From assembly GCA_017882245.1 (NCBI GenBank), contig JADGPV010000077.1:1-5713 (forward strand): a DNA stretch of 5,713 nucleotides, written 5' to 3'. Of the stretch, positions 1 through 5,256 are shown one piece after another. The position numbers and the translations under genes are program-made. Origin of the DNA: Bacteroidales bacterium. GTDB lineage: Bacteria; Bacteroidota; Bacteroidia; Bacteroidales; VadinHA17. A model generated the notes under the pieces. That model ran no database searches. It was not told where the DNA came from and worked only from the letters and a program-made list of their open reading frames with translations. Numbering within the stretch: the first letter of the stretch is position 1; each line of letters begins with the position of its first letter.

Positions 1-990
1 CCCAAGCTTTGCTGTCATTTCTGACGATCCGCAGTAGAAGGGTGATCGCTGGTGGAGGGAATCAGGGATGATTGACAGTATCCTTCTTTTCCCGTCGAAC
101 GCTTTACCTCCTGCCTGTTCAATGATGAAAGAGACAGGATTGCATTCATATACCAGCCTCAGTTTGCCTGACGGATAACTCACTGAAGGCGGATAAAGAA
201 AAATGCCTCCTGTCATCATATTCCGATGCACATCAGATATCAGGGAACCGATGTATCGGGAGGTGTAAGGCCGCCTGGTTGCAGGATCGTTCTCCTGGCA
301 ATACTTTATAAATTTCTTTACGCCATCAGGAAACCCTACATAATTACCTTCATTGATGGAATAGATCCTTCCCGTTGAAGGTGATTTTATTTCCGGGTTT
401 GACAGACAAAATTCTCCTATTGTAGGGTCAAGGGTAAATCCGTTTACACCATTACCTGTTGTATAGACAAACATTGTTGATGATCCGTATATCACATAAC
501 CTGCAGCTACCTGCCTGTCACCTTCCTGCAGAAAGTCAATGACCCCGGCCTCGGCATTACGTTCGGTTACGCGCCTGTAGATCGAGAAGATTGACCCGAC
601 GGAAACATTATAGTCGATGTTTGAGGAACCGTCAAGCGGATCCATGCAGACGACATATTTGCCCCTGCGGGCAAATGTCTCGGTGAAGATCACCTCATTC
701 TGGTTCTCTTCAGAGGCAACGCCGCAGCATTCTCCGCTGGCTTCGAGAGCGTCTATGAATACCTCATCAGCATAGCGGTCAAGCTTCTGTTGATCTTCAC
801 CCTGAGGATTCTCCGTGCCGGATCTTCCCAGTATTTCAACCAGTCCTGCCTTACGTATCTTCGCATTAACCATCTTGGCGGCAGTACCTATATGATGCAG
901 GAGGCTGGAGAGCTCCCCGTGTGCATAGGGAAAGTCCTTCTGCTTCCTGATGATAAAATCATTAAGGCTGACAATATCATAACTTGACAT
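1..990 (-). CDS. fbp: Class I fructose-1,6-bisphosphatase (C-terminal end cut by window edge)
   Basis: This enzyme hydrolyses fructose 1,6-bisphosphate to fructose 6-phosphate and phosphate, the committed cytosolic step of gluconeogenesis. I translated 330 residues from the ATG at 990; an in-frame TAA lies 15 bases upstream, so this is the first possible start. The family is usually about 330-340 residues, so only a few C-terminal residues should be missing beyond position 1. Visible motifs are ASEEN (about 92-96, metal-binding glutamates), MDPLDGSSNID (116-126, metal ligands Asp117 and Asp120), YSINEGN (210-216), and KLRLVYECNP (276-285), the class I signature with metal ligand Glu282. All catalytic residues I can check are intact. 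No strong Shine-Dalgarno sequence or minus-strand promoter is visible in the 83-base gap before the divergent aspartate kinase stump. Identity is certain to family level; AMP or other allosteric control cannot be judged here. Confidence 0.96.
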   Translation of the reverse strand, partial: MSSYDIVSLNDFIIRKQKDFPYAHGELSSLLHHIGTAAKMVNAKIRKAGLVEILGRSGTENPQGEDQQKLDRYADEVFIDALEASGECCGVASEENQNEVIFTETFARRGKYVVCMDPLDGSSNIDYNVSVGSIFSIYRRVTERNAEAGVIDFLQEGDRQVAAGYVIYGSSTMFVYTTGNGVNGFTLDPTIGEFCLSNPEIKSPSTGRIYSINEGNYVGFPDGVKKFIKYCQENDPATRRPYTSRYIGSLISDVHRNMMTGGIFLYPPSVSYPSGKLRLVYECNPVSFIIEQAGGKAFDGKRRILSIIPDSLHQRSPFYCGSSEMTAKLG

Positions 991-1051
991 TTTGCAGGAG
1001 AATTAGTGATTATTGGATATTTTTGAAAATCGTTTACTAATGGCTAAATTA

Positions 1052-1059
1052 TAAATTTG
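1052..1059 (+). promoter_or_regulatory. Bacteroidota -7 promoter box (TAAATTTG) ahead of the aspartate kinase remnant
   Basis: The octamer TAAATTTG matches the Bacteroidota primary-sigma -7 consensus TAnnTTTG exactly. A TTTG at the ideal -33 distance is absent (the nearest, at 1022-1025, is 26 bases upstream), so strength is uncertain. Transcription would start near 1066, giving a leader of only about 8-11 bases before the ATG pair at 1074/1077. The spacing suits an original aspartate kinase promoter that has survived the loss of its gene. Confidence 0.5.
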
Positions 1060-1073
1060 CCCATATTTTCCTA

Positions 1074-1199
1074 ATGATGAATGTATTTAAATTCGGTGGT
1101 GCCTCAGTAAAGGATGCAGCCGGCATAAGGAAGAATCCCGGGAAGCGGAGACAGAAACTTTTACATTTCACAGTGAGAATGGTGGTGAGGGACAGATGA
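1074..1199 (+). pseudogene. Aspartate kinase N-terminal remnant (first ~19 codons only)
   Basis: The frame opens with two adjacent ATGs and reads MMNVFKFGGASVKDAAGIRK. KFGGASV is the N-terminal nucleotide-binding motif of aspartate kinase (aspartate to 4-phosphoaspartate, the first step towards lysine, threonine and methionine), in the KFGGAS form I associate with Bacteroidota. From about position 1133 the similarity stops: the next residues, to a TGA at 1197-1199, are basic and resemble no kinase sequence. The whole frame is 41 codons, whereas a functional aspartate kinase needs more than 400. From memory, an aspartate kinase gene near fbp is a common Bacteroidota arrangement, which supports a once-complete gene at this site. 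It could instead express a 41-residue peptide, but nothing suggests function. The kinase assignment of the first 19 codons is fairly secure; the reason for truncation (deletion, rearrangement or misassembly) is not. Confidence 0.72.
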
Positions 1200-1202
1200 T
1201 CC

Positions 1203-1664
1203 CTACTGACCCAGGTCAGCCTTGAAAACTGCCTTATAGGCATAGACCTTTCCCAGGTTATTATAAAGCTCAAAGCCGAAAGTAACTGATTTGGCCTTCT
1301 TCTCCAGAGTGTTTGTTGCCGGGTAGTAATACCAGTCCTCGGTAAATGAGAGCTTGCCTATTTTGGTGCGGTCATTATTGAATTCGCTCTCAATTTTCTT
1401 TACATCGTCAGCCGACAGAGCCTCACCGCTGTGATAGTCATACACAGTGAGAGTGCCGTCATAGACACGTTTAAAAATACCGTTCACAAATGCGTCGCCG
1501 TTATAACCTGCAACCTTCTCCAGATCCCATGGATCACCGTCGGGATCAGGCTTGATTATTACTTCTGTGACAATATCATGTGCAATGAGGACAGCTCCTT
1601 CAGGAATACCTGCCGGGGCAGATGTACGGGTGGTTTTCTGTTCGGTCCTGCGGTCATTGCAGGA
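1203..1664 (-). pseudogene. 5'-truncated GldN/PorN-like C-terminal fragment
   Basis: This 153-codon open frame ends in TAG at 1203-1205 and opens directly after an in-frame TAA at 1665-1667, three bases beyond the pyrC stop. It has no ATG; the only conventional start is a GTG at 1487, giving 94 residues. Coding character clearly extends upstream of that GTG (GIPEGAVLIAHDIV, then an acidic PDPDGDPWDLEKV stretch), so the true N-terminus seems to be missing. Later segments are VNGIFKRVYDGTLTVYDY, ALSADDVKKIESEF, SFTEDWYYYP and GFELYN. The layout of an IFK...G...Y segment, a spacer and a late aromatic E-x-W-Y motif recalls GldN/PorN, the periplasmic partner of GldK in the type IX secretion/gliding machinery; this is a resemblance by eye, not a search result. 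No signal peptide is present. Alternatively, a one-base loss near the AAAA run at 1634-1637 has separated this frame from an ATG at 1657, which stands 12 bases after the pyrC stop. Confidence 0.5.
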
Positions 1665-1669
1665 TTAGC

Positions 1670-3016
1670 TTATTTTCTATCATAACTGAGCATCTCCGGG
1701 GTTCTCATCCCGGTAAGCCTGCCTTTCATTATGACCGGAGTTCCATTTACTATAGTCGTTACAACACGACTGCGGAAGGTTGTTCCCTCAAGTGGTGACC
1801 ATCCGCATTTGTACAATATATTATCAGTGCTGACGGTCCATGGTGCAGCCGGGTCAACAATAACGAGGTCAGCCTTGTATCCGGTGCGGATAAAGCCTCT
1901 CTCCCTGATATTGAAAATGATTGCCGGATTATGACACATTTTCCGCACTACCAGCTCAGGCGTAAGGATGCCCCTGTGGCAAAGCTCCAGCATCATCACC
2001 AGCGAGTGCTGCACCATAGGATTTCCTGACGGTGCGCTGAAGTAAGGTGCTGATTTCTCTGCGAGAGTATGCGGGGCATGATCAGTTGCAATGACATCAA
2101 TTGTATCATTCTTTACAGCATTTATCAGAGCCTCGCGGTCAGAGGCTTTTTTGATGGCCGGGTTACATTTAATAAGGTTACCCTTATCGAGGTATGATGA
2201 ATCATCAAACCAGAGGTGATGCACGCAAGCTTCGGCGGTGATTTGTTTTGAGGAAGGGTCGCTGCCGGGAGTCAGCAATTCTGTCTCCTCTGCCGTTGAC
2301 AGATGGAGCAGATGAAGCCTGGTTCCTGATCTCACAGCCCTGGTCACGGCAGCGGTGGATGAAGCCAGGCATGCTTCACGACTCCTTATAAGAGGATGGA
2401 ATGAAGGATCGATATCATCGCCATATTTTTCCCTGTAAGCAGCTAAGTTGGCTTTTATTATTTTTTCATCTTCACAGTGGCAGGCTATCGGGAGCTTTTT
2501 AATGCTGAATATTGCATCAAGCGCTTTTTCGCTGTCGACAAGCATGTTGCCGGTTGATGCACCAAGGAACAGCTTTATGCCTGGAACGGACGCCGGGTCG
2601 GCTTTAAGAAGCTCATCGCCGTTGACATCGGTTGCGCCCAGGTAAAATGAATAATTTACGAATGACTTGCCGGAGGCCAGCTCATTTTTTTTCTGCCACT
2701 CTTTAACAGTGACTGTCTGTGGAATGGTGTTGGGCATTTCCATGAAGGAGGTCACCCCTCCTGCAGCTGCGGCAGCGCTCTCGCTATTGATATCCCCCTT
2801 GTATGTCAGGCCTGGTTCACGGAAGTGAACATGATCGTCAATGACGCCCGGTATGAGCCACATACCCCTGGCATCAATGACCGTTGCTTCCTTATGTGAC
2901 GGAGCTTCTCCGGGACTGAAGATACCGGCTATACGGTCGCCTCTGACAAGGAGGTCAGCTGCGTAAGTGCGCTCTTCATTGATTAGTAAGGCATTCGTGA
3001 TCAGGATATGATTCAT
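1670..3016 (-). CDS. pyrC: Dihydroorotase, class I (amidohydrolase family)
   Basis: This 448-residue cytosolic enzyme interconverts N-carbamoyl-L-aspartate and L-dihydroorotate, step three of de novo pyrimidine synthesis. The amidohydrolase active site is complete: DDHVHFREPG (60-69; metal ligands His62 and His64, substrate-binding Arg66), GIKLFLG (146-152; Lys148 as the carboxylated bridging lysine), ACHCED (178-183; His180), HLLHLS (235-240; His238), KCNPAIK (283-289) and ATDHAPHT (310-317; catalytic Asp312). Length and motif order fit class I dihydroorotase rather than the shorter E. coli-type PyrC. Hydantoinase and allantoinase are close relatives, but FREPG followed by the ATDHAPH block favours dihydroorotase. 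The ATG at 3016 has an AGGAG five bases upstream. The gene lies 27 bases after the mannosyltransferase stop and is very likely cotranscribed with it. No other pyr gene is visible, so any pathway-level regulation is not shown here. Confidence 0.95.
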   Translation of the reverse strand: MNHILITNALLINEERTYAADLLVRGDRIAGIFSPGEAPSHKEATVIDARGMWLIPGVIDDHVHFREPGLTYKGDINSESAAAAAGGVTSFMEMPNTIPQTVTVKEWQKKNELASGKSFVNYSFYLGATDVNGDELLKADPASVPGIKLFLGASTGNMLVDSEKALDAIFSIKKLPIACHCEDEKIIKANLAAYREKYGDDIDPSFHPLIRSREACLASSTAAVTRAVRSGTRLHLLHLSTAEETELLTPGSDPSSKQITAEACVHHLWFDDSSYLDKGNLIKCNPAIKKASDREALINAVKNDTIDVIATDHAPHTLAEKSAPYFSAPSGNPMVQHSLVMMLELCHRGILTPELVVRKMCHNPAIIFNIRERGFIRTGYKADLVIVDPAAPWTVSTDNILYKCGWSPLEGTTFRSRVVTTIVNGTPVIMKGRLTGMRTPEMLSYDRK

Positions 3017-3021
3017 CTATG

Positions 3022-3026
3022 CTCCT
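3022..3026 (-). promoter_or_regulatory. Shine-Dalgarno sequence of pyrC
   Basis: On the minus strand AGGAG sits five bases before the pyrC ATG. It is worth noting because the other genes in this window, like most in Bacteroidota, have no clear Shine-Dalgarno sequence; it fixes the pyrC start and suggests independent initiation inside the operon rather than translational coupling. Confidence 0.6.
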
Positions 3027-3043
3027 TTTACCCGGTGACAGGT

Positions 3044-3778
3044 TTATTCTAAAATTCTGTGCGGCTTCTTGAAGTAACTTGCGATCTTCATGCGAAGCAC
3101 ACCCCACAGCGCTTCATTGAATATACCTCCTGACATCTTTGATGTACCGGCTTTGCGGTCAGTGAAAATAATCGGTATCTCAACTATTTTATAGCCAAGC
3201 CTCCAGGCTGTGAATTTCATCTCGATCTGGAAGCCGTATCCTACAGATTTAATATGTGCCGGCTCGATGCTCCTCAGTACTTCACGCCTGTAACACTTGA
3301 AGCCGGCAGTAGTATCCTTAATGTCCATCCCTGTGATAATCCTGACATAAATGGAAGCGATATAAGACATCAGCACCCTCCCCATGGGCCAGTTCACGAC
3401 GTTCACGCCCGAGATGTATCTTGATCCGATGGCCAGATCTGCTCCGTCACGGTCACATGCCTCGTAAAGTCTGACAAGGTCCTGTGGGTTATGTGAGAAG
3501 TCGGCATCCATTTCGCATATGTATTTGTAATCTCTCTGCAGGGCCCAGTCGAAGCCGGCTATATAGGCCCTGCCAAGGCCCAGCTTTGCAGGCCTTTCCA
3601 GGAGGTGAAGGTTGGGAAAGGATGGCATCATTTCCTTCACAAGGCGAGCCGTGCCGTCAGGCGAATTGTCATCGATGACCAGTATGTCGAAAGGAACCGA
3701 GAGAAAGGTAATTGATTTAACAAGCTCGGAGATATTCTCTTTCTCGTTATACGTTGGTATGAGTACCAGGTTTGGCAT
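3044..3778 (-). CDS. Polyprenol monophosphomannose synthase (GT2 glycosyltransferase)
   Basis: This 244-residue enzyme belongs to the Dpm1-like branch of GT-A fold family 2 and should transfer mannose from GDP-mannose to a polyprenyl phosphate on the inner face of the cytoplasmic membrane, making a lipid-linked mannose donor. Motifs in order: PTYNEKEN (8-15) and VIDDNSPDGT (34-43) for nucleotide binding, GLGRAY (67-72), MDADFSHNP (90-98) with the metal-binding DAD at 91-93, GSRY (118-121), TAGFKCYRR (157-165), YGFQIEM (181-187) and FTDRKAGTSKMS (205-216). Length matches soluble, single-domain Dpm1-type enzymes with no C-terminal membrane domain. The ATG at 3778 starts the PNLVLIPTYNE strand typical of the family. 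It is the first gene of a minus-strand unit with pyrC. No convincing -7 box was found upstream (TAAATTCG is the nearest). The donor sugar and the acceptor's fate, possibly protein or envelope glycosylation, are inferred from the family. Confidence 0.92.
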   Translation of the reverse strand: MPNLVLIPTYNEKENISELVKSITFLSVPFDILVIDDNSPDGTARLVKEMMPSFPNLHLLERPAKLGLGRAYIAGFDWALQRDYKYICEMDADFSHNPQDLVRLYEACDRDGADLAIGSRYISGVNVVNWPMGRVLMSYIASIYVRIITGMDIKDTTAGFKCYRREVLRSIEPAHIKSVGYGFQIEMKFTAWRLGYKIVEIPIIFTDRKAGTSKMSGGIFNEALWGVLRMKIASYFKKPHRILE

Positions 3779-3881
3779 TAAGGACCGCTAATGATGCGAA
3801 TTTAGTTATTTTTCTCAGTCGTGACTGTCATTATTGCATTTGCCTCATTGTTTGGCGGTGTTTTCAGGACGGAGTAGATGA

Positions 3882-3903
3882 AAAATATTTCTGAAAATAT
3901 TTT
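3882..3903. repeat. 9-bp perfect inverted repeat overlapping the tRNA promoter
   Basis: AAAATATTT and AAATATTTT form a perfect 9-base inverted repeat around a 4-base CTGA spacer. Its right arm overlaps the -33 TTTG (3901-3904) of the tRNA promoter. It may be an operator or simply an A/T-rich upstream element. The rest of the 210-base gap between the mannosyltransferase start and tRNA-Ile, apart from the promoter, shows nothing I recognise. Confidence 0.45.
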
Positions 3904-3931
3904 GCATGTTTAAGAGGAAGCGTTATTTTTG
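3901..3931 (+). promoter_or_regulatory. Promoter of the tRNA-Ile/tRNA-Ala unit
   Basis: TTTG at 3901-3904, a 19-base spacer, then TATTTTTG at 3924-3931. Both elements match the Bacteroidota consensus (TTTG at -33, TAnnTTTG at -7) with no mismatch and standard spacing. Transcription should begin near 3938, leaving about a 50-base 5' leader to be trimmed from tRNA-Ile. The A/T-rich DNA just upstream could act as an UP-like element. Confidence 0.75.
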
Positions 3932-3988
3932 CCTCCCCAAACTATTGAAAATCGGGTGAAGTTCTTTATTACGCTGTGTGCGCTTATC

Positions 3989-4062
3989 AGTCCCATAGCT
4001 CAGTTGGTTAGAGCGCTACACTGATAATGTAGAGGTCCTCAGTTCAACTCTGAGTGGGACTA
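3989..4062 (+). tRNA. tRNA-Ile (anticodon GAT)
   Basis: A complete 74-base cloverleaf. The acceptor arms AGTCCCA and TGGGACT pair perfectly, the D stem is GCTC/GAGC, the anticodon stem CTACA/TGTAG encloses loop CTGATAA with anticodon GAT, and the T stem CTCAG/CTGAG encloses TTCAACT. The discriminator is A and the 3' CCA is not encoded. It reads AUC and AUU isoleucine codons. It is first in a two-tRNA transcript. Confidence 0.97.
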
Positions 4063-4072
4063 CAGGAATATG

Positions 4073-4100
4073 CGATTTACGATTTACGATTTACGATTTA
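4073..4100. repeat. Four tandem copies of CGATTTA in the tRNA spacer
   Basis: Four perfect head-to-tail copies of the 7-mer CGATTTA fill 28 of the 66 bases between the tRNAs, followed by related ATCGACAATCG sequence. It lies inside the predicted transcript, so it would be removed during tRNA processing. Slippage makes copy number likely to vary between strains. Confidence 0.9.
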
Positions 4101-4128
4101 ATTAATCGACAATCGAAAATCATATTTT

Positions 4129-4202
4129 GGGGAATTAGCTCAGTTGGCCAGAGCACCTGCTTTGCACGCAGGGGGTCAAGGGTTCGACTCCCTTATTCTC
4201 CA
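4129..4202 (+). tRNA. tRNA-Ala (anticodon TGC)
   Basis: A complete 74-base cloverleaf. The acceptor GGGGAAT pairs with ATTCTCC (one G-U wobble), the D stem is GCTC/GAGC, the anticodon stem CCTGC/GCAGG holds loop TTTGCAC with anticodon TGC, and the T stem AAGGG/CCCTT holds TTCGACT. The discriminator is A and CCA is not encoded. The intrinsic terminator starts two bases after it, so it closes the transcript. Confidence 0.97.
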
Positions 4203-4203
4203 C

Positions 4204-4235
4204 AAAGAGTCTTCGGAAGAAGGCTCTTTTTTTTT
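4204..4235 (+). terminator. Rho-independent terminator of the tRNA unit
   Basis: An 11-base stem (AAAGAGTCTTC, 4204-4214, with GAAGGCTCTTT, 4219-4229, one G-U pair) closed by a GGAA tetraloop and running into nine consecutive T residues at 4227-4235. It is a textbook intrinsic terminator and separates the tRNA transcript from the downstream gene and rRNA region. Confidence 0.92.
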
Positions 4236-4326
4236 GATTTCATCGGGCATGATTGTGAAATTTTTTACTCACTTGTACGTTAATTTGTTATAAGCCTGTA
4301 CTTTTAAAAATCTAATCCCGGAAAAA

Positions 4327-4944
4327 ATGGAAAAAATAAGGTTTAAACACATACTGGCATTTGCTGTAATCTCTTTTACAGTCATTAATGCAATCGGACA
4401 GACGGCAATGCCAAATGAGCTTACCACAAACACAATCAAGGAGCAAATTAATTATGTGGAGCAACATACTAGGATATACGATAACTTCCGGGCTATAAGG
4501 GAAGATATATACCAGAAGATCAATCGCAATGTCATGGATACTATTGTTGCAGAAAAAAGCCGGGTTGCAGCATTGAAGATCCTTACATCAGATTTAAACG
4601 GCAAAAGCGATTCACTTAATGATCTGCTCAGCACTGCAAGAGTAGACCTTGTACAGGCTACCACTACAAAAAACAATATAAGAGTACTGGGTCTGGAATT
4701 AAATAAGCGGACTTATAATGCCATTATGTGGATAGTTGTCGGAGGATTGGCCTTTCTCCTGGCTCTTGGTTTTCTTGTCTTTAAAAGAAACCTGACCGTA
4801 CTCCTCAGAACTGATAAAGATCTGAAAGAGCTTAAGGATGAATTTGCAGCATACAAACAGTCCTCGAGGCTTGCGCGTGAAAAACTGGAAATGGATAATT
4901 TTCATGCGATGCAGAAACTGAAGGAGAAACTAAAAGAGAGGTGA
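4327..4944 (+). CDS. Secreted, single-pass membrane-anchored coiled-coil protein of unknown function
   Basis: A 205-residue protein. Residues 1-25 look like a signal peptide: basic start MEKIRFK, a hydrophobic core at 8-22, and an AIGQ-type end usual in Bacteroidota exported proteins. Residues about 35-118 are polar and helix-prone, with a probable coiled coil around 73-115. LGLELNKRTYNAIMW (121-135) leads into a transmembrane helix at about 132-152, then a basic KR and a charged helix at about 160-203 rich in Lys, Glu and Leu, probably a second coiled coil. If the signal peptide is cleaved, the N-terminal part would face the periplasm and the tail the cytoplasm. From memory this architecture matches a Bacteroidota family often labelled tRNA (guanine-N1)-methyltransferase; no methyltransferase motif is visible, so I do not adopt that name. 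It has no operon partner; TACTTTTA (4299-4306) is a weak -7 candidate, and there is no clear Shine-Dalgarno sequence. Confidence 0.85.
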   Translation: MEKIRFKHILAFAVISFTVINAIGQTAMPNELTTNTIKEQINYVEQHTRIYDNFRAIREDIYQKINRNVMDTIVAEKSRVAALKILTSDLNGKSDSLNDLLSTARVDLVQATTTKNNIRVLGLELNKRTYNAIMWIVVGGLAFLLALGFLVFKRNLTVLLRTDKDLKELKDEFAAYKQSSRLAREKLEMDNFHAMQKLKEKLKER

Positions 4945-4990
4945 ATATTCTATACCTTATATTATATACTGTCATTTTGCCGTCATGATC

Positions 4991-5011
4991 GGGGGGGTGA
5001 AAAAGGGAGGG
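4991..5011 (+). other. G-rich tract with G-quadruplex potential upstream of the rRNA promoters
   Basis: A run of seven G, a 7-base TGAAAAA, then GGG-A-GGG. Splitting the first run as GGG-G-GGG gives four G3 tracts with loops of 1, 7 and 1, which satisfies the common G-quadruplex pattern. It ends 33 bases before the -33 box of rRNA promoter P1; the intervening 5012-5043 segment is A-rich and may act as an UP-like element. Confidence 0.5.
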
Positions 5012-5043
5012 AGGAAAAATAATTTCAAAAAAAGTTGATATAA

Positions 5044-5074
5044 TTTGTTTTTGTAAAAATATTCCATATCTTTG
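5044..5074 (+). promoter_or_regulatory. rRNA operon promoter P1
   Basis: TTTG at 5044-5047, a 19-base spacer, and TATCTTTG at 5067-5074, an exact Bacteroidota -33/-7 pair with the same spacing as the tRNA promoter. Transcription should start near 5081, about 295 bases before the mature 16S 5' end. It is preceded by an A-rich segment. Confidence 0.78.
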
Positions 5075-5097
5075 CACCCGCTTTTGAAAGAAAGCAA

Positions 5098-5108
5098 GTT
5101 CTCTGAAA
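5098..5108 (+). promoter_or_regulatory. boxA-like antitermination element 1 (GTTCTCTGAAA)
   Basis: GTTCTCTGAAA differs by one base from GTTCTTTGAAA, the boxA form bound by NusB-NusE in rRNA leaders. It sits about 24 bases after the P1 -7 box, the expected early-leader position. Confidence 0.55.
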
Positions 5109-5155
5109 GGTCAGGAATGACAGAAATGACCGGTGGGGAAGCCACGAGCTGGCTT
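5109..5155 (+). other. Two hairpins in the early rRNA leader
   Basis: GGTCA (5109-5113) can pair with TGACC (5127-5131), and AAGCCA (5139-5144) pairs perfectly with TGGCTT (5150-5155) around a 5-base CGAGC loop. They directly follow the first boxA. No T run follows either stem, so they are not intrinsic terminators; the second is the more convincing. Confidence 0.45.
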
Positions 5156-5184
5156 AAAAAATCCGAGAAAATTTTTAAAATATT

Positions 5185-5216
5185 TTTGGTTGAGAACGAA
5201 GAGTTCATTATCTTTG
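5185..5216 (+). promoter_or_regulatory. rRNA operon promoter P2
   Basis: TTTG at 5185-5188, a 20-base spacer, and TATCTTTG at 5209-5216. The -7 octamer is identical to that of P1, 142 bases upstream. Transcripts would start near 5223 with about a 150-base leader. Tandem rRNA promoters are common in bacteria; this one lies inside the P1 leader. Confidence 0.65.
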
Positions 5217-5219
5217 TCG

Positions 5220-5243
5220 TCCCTTGCATCAAAAAAAAAGGGA
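5220..5243 (+). other. Short stem-loop near the P2 start site
   Basis: TCCCTT (5220-5225) and AAGGGA (5238-5243) form a 6-base stem around a 12-base loop containing a run of A. It overlaps the predicted P2 transcription start and precedes the second boxA by three bases. The stem is weak and may be chance. Confidence 0.3.
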
Positions 5244-5246
5244 ATA

Positions 5247-5256
5247 GTTCTTTGAA
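5247..5256 (+). promoter_or_regulatory. boxA-like antitermination element 2 (GTTCTTTGAA)
   Basis: GTTCTTTGAA matches the boxA core known from rRNA leaders (TGTTCTTTGAAAA in B. subtilis) over all ten bases. It lies about 31 bases after the P2 -7 box, so transcripts from either promoter would carry it, and precedes a stable hairpin, recalling the boxA plus stem-loop order of rRNA leaders. Confidence 0.65.

Noticed and set aside
4..9. HindIII site (AAGCTT) at the left edge suggesting a cloning junction
   Set aside because: The fbp reading frame runs through it without a break, so it is native sequence.
790..987. Plus-strand open frame of 65 codons
   Set aside because: It lies wholly antisense to the clearly coding start of fbp and has no recognisable protein character.
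1042..1051. Minus-strand TAATTTAG as an fbp promoter
   Set aside because: It mismatches the TTTG core and has no -33 partner; the fbp promoter remains unidentified.
1049..1273. Minus-strand open frame of 74 codons across the aspartate kinase stump
   Set aside because: It overlaps the kinase stump and the end of the GldN-like frame and has no recognisable content.
1431..1685. Plus-strand open frame of 84 codons antisense to the GldN-like fragment
   Set aside because: It is Cys/Ile-rich with no motif; the minus strand has the better protein-like composition, so this is a shadow.
3791..3798. Minus-strand TTCG-type -7 box (TAAATTCG) ahead of the mannosyltransferase
   Set aside because: It has one mismatch in the critical TTTG and no -33 TTTG at 19-20 bases, so it is not reported as a promoter.
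4073..4100. Possible CRISPR array
   Set aside because: The repeats are only 7 bases and directly adjacent with no spacers; this is a simple tandem repeat.
4327..4944. tRNA (guanine-N1)-methyltransferase assignment
   Set aside because: The protein has a probable signal peptide and a transmembrane helix flanked by coiled coils and lacks any visible TrmD/SPOUT motif.
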